Below, piece after piece: positions 5,467-6,807 of a stretch of DNA of 6,807 nucleotides. The notes beneath the pieces are model-generated. The model did not search any database and had not been told where the DNA came from. It saw nothing but the letters and a program-made list of their open reading frames with translations. Every line of letters starts with the position of its first letter. Positions within the stretch are counted from its first letter, which is position 1. The stretch is from the NCBI GenBank assembly GCA_020630045.1, contig JAHDCE010000228.1:1-6807 (forward strand), read 5' to 3'. The position numbers were made by a program, and so were the translations under genes. This DNA comes from Saprospiraceae bacterium (GTDB lineage Bacteria > Bacteroidota > Bacteroidia > Chitinophagales > Saprospiraceae).

Positions 5467-6807
5467 ATGAAAATCAATAAGAATTCATGGTTGGCGGTCG
5501 TAGCCGCCGGTGTCCTGATTTCAGGTTGTAAAACGGTAACACCGGTAGTTACTGAAGAACCGATGGAAGAAAGGGACTTGGAAGAAATCGTCGTCGTCCC
5601 TGAAGAAGACGAGGATAATGGTAAGTACGAATTACCAGTGTACAACCCCAGCTACACTCGGACAAATGATTTATTGCACACCAAGTTGGATTTAAAATTC
5701 GATTGGAGCAAGCAGCATGTCCTAGGAAAAGCGACATTAAAATTCAGACCGTTATTTTACCCTACGGATAAATTGGTATTGGATGCCAAGGGTTTTGATA
5801 TCCATGCGATTGAAACAAGGGGTAAGAAATTGCAATACGATTACAAGGACGAAATCCTAACGATTCAACTGGATAGGACTTACACCTCTGCAGAAGAGTA
5901 TGAAGTATTCATTGATTACACGGCGAAGCCAAACGAACGTAAATTCGGCGGCAGCCAGGCCATTACTTCTGAGAAGGGTTTGTTTTTCATCAATCCGGAA
6001 GGAAAGGAAGGCAATAAGCCTAAGCAAATCTGGACACAAGGAGAGACAGAAAACAATTCTGCTTGGTTCCCGACCATTGACAAACCGAATGAGCGTACCA
6101 CTCAGGAGATGATTATTACGGTTACTGATAACTACAAAGTATTGTCAAATGGTAATATGGTGTCTTCCCGAAAAAATGGAGATGGTACCAGAACGGATAT
6201 TTTCAAAATGGATTTGCCCCACGCTCCTTACCTATTCATGCTTGCTATCGGTGAATTCGCGGTAGTGGAAGACCGTTGGAACGGAATGTTGTTGGAATAT
6301 TGGGTAGAACCTGATTACAAACCATATGCTAAGGAAATATTCTCCCATACTCCTGAGATGTTGACGTTCTTCTCCGATTATATAGGTGTAAAATATCCTT
6401 GGCCGAAGTATTCACAAGTAGTCGTTCGGGACTATGTTTCCGGAGCGATGGAAAATACGACGGGAGTAATTTTCGGTGATTTCGTTCAAAAGACGGATCG
6501 TGAGTTGATTGACAATCACAACGAAAGGATTGTCGCACACGAATTGATGCACCATTGGTTCGGTGACTTGGTCACTTGTGAAAGCTGGGCGAACTTGACC
6601 ATGAATGAAGGGTTCGCGAATTATAGCGAATACTTGTGGTTCGAGCATAAATATGGTAGAGACCTAGCGGACTACCACATGATGGGTGAACGTTCGGGAT
6701 ATGTCGGTTCTGTAGCACAAGGAGGAGCCCATCCATTGATTCACTTCGGTTACGAAGACAAGGAGGACATGTTCGACGCCCATAGTTATAATAAAGGTGG
6801 GGCCATC
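5467..6807 (+). CDS. M1-family zinc aminopeptidase, lipoprotein, 3' end cut by window edge
   Basis: The frame is open from ATG 5467 to the window end (447 codons, no stop). In this family the enzyme removes N-terminal residues from peptides using one zinc. The signature is complete: QGE near 191-193 and GAMEN at 326-330 (substrate amino-terminus binding), HELMH at 358-362 with a third zinc ligand E381 exactly 18 residues after the motif, E359 as the catalytic base, and Y441 in YNKG as the likely transition-state tyrosine, 82 residues after E359. Residues 1-21 form a lipoprotein signal (MKINK, a hydrophobic core, lipobox ISGC with C21), so the mature enzyme is probably lipid-anchored in the envelope. 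An acidic linker (12 Asp/Glu in residues 30-50) joins the anchor to the N-terminal beta domain, which starts near residue 60. Family members of this type usually run to 600-900 residues, so a large C-terminal part is missing here. No Shine-Dalgarno sequence is seen, as is normal in Bacteroidota. The gene is divergent from the DUF5916 gene. The natural substrate is unknown. Confidence 0.96.
   Translation, partial: MKINKNSWLAVVAAGVLISGCKTVTPVVTEEPMEERDLEEIVVVPEEDEDNGKYELPVYNPSYTRTNDLLHTKLDLKFDWSKQHVLGKATLKFRPLFYPTDKLVLDAKGFDIHAIETRGKKLQYDYKDEILTIQLDRTYTSAEEYEVFIDYTAKPNERKFGGSQAITSEKGLFFINPEGKEGNKPKQIWTQGETENNSAWFPTIDKPNERTTQEMIITVTDNYKVLSNGNMVSSRKNGDGTRTDIFKMDLPHAPYLFMLAIGEFAVVEDRWNGMLLEYWVEPDYKPYAKEIFSHTPEMLTFFSDYIGVKYPWPKYSQVVVRDYVSGAMENTTGVIFGDFVQKTDRELIDNHNERIVAHELMHHWFGDLVTCESWANLTMNEGFANYSEYLWFEHKYGRDLADYHMMGERSGYVGSVAQGGAHPLIHFGYEDKEDMFDAHSYNKGGAI

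Overview
The window looks like ordinary chromosomal sequence from a Bacteroidota bacterium, probably a free-living member of the Flavobacteriia or Cytophagia. Several signs point this way. There is a Y_Y_Y/Reg_prop sensor of the kind typical of this phylum and a DUF5916 outer-membrane-type protein. The start codons lack Shine-Dalgarno sequences, and a TAnnTTTG-type promoter lies upstream of a tRNA. No mobile element, CRISPR array or phage gene is visible.

Layout: (1) bases 1-2399, minus strand, hold the N-terminal 799 codons of a large periplasmic propeller sensor. It has a signal peptide, degenerate Reg_prop repeats and a Y_Y_Y domain, and the expected membrane segment and kinase or output domain lie beyond base 1. 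(2) Bases 2400-2664 hold the sensor's leader, a strong intrinsic terminator, a tRNA-Cys(GCA) gene and its promoter, all reading on the minus strand. (3) Bases 2665-5151, minus strand, encode a complete secreted DUF5916 protein with an N-terminal CBM9-like domain and a strand-rich, barrel-like C-terminal half. (4) Bases 5152-5466 are a divergent intergenic region with a 17-bp dyad, a small hairpin and two weak promoter-like octamers. (5) Bases 5467-6807, plus strand, hold the first 447 codons of an M1-family zinc aminopeptidase lipoprotein, including the whole catalytic signature.

The DUF5916 gene and the peptidase gene are divergent and share one upstream region. Both products are predicted to act in the cell envelope, so co-regulation is possible but not shown. 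The sensor is separated from them by the tRNA and its terminator and is probably an independent unit. Neither large edge gene is complete here: the sensor's output domain and the peptidase's C-terminal half are outside the window. I see no clear evidence of a new multi-gene system. The points most worth following are the small dyad and hairpin structures at the divergent promoter, the clustered cysteines in the sensor, and that gene's strong AT shift.
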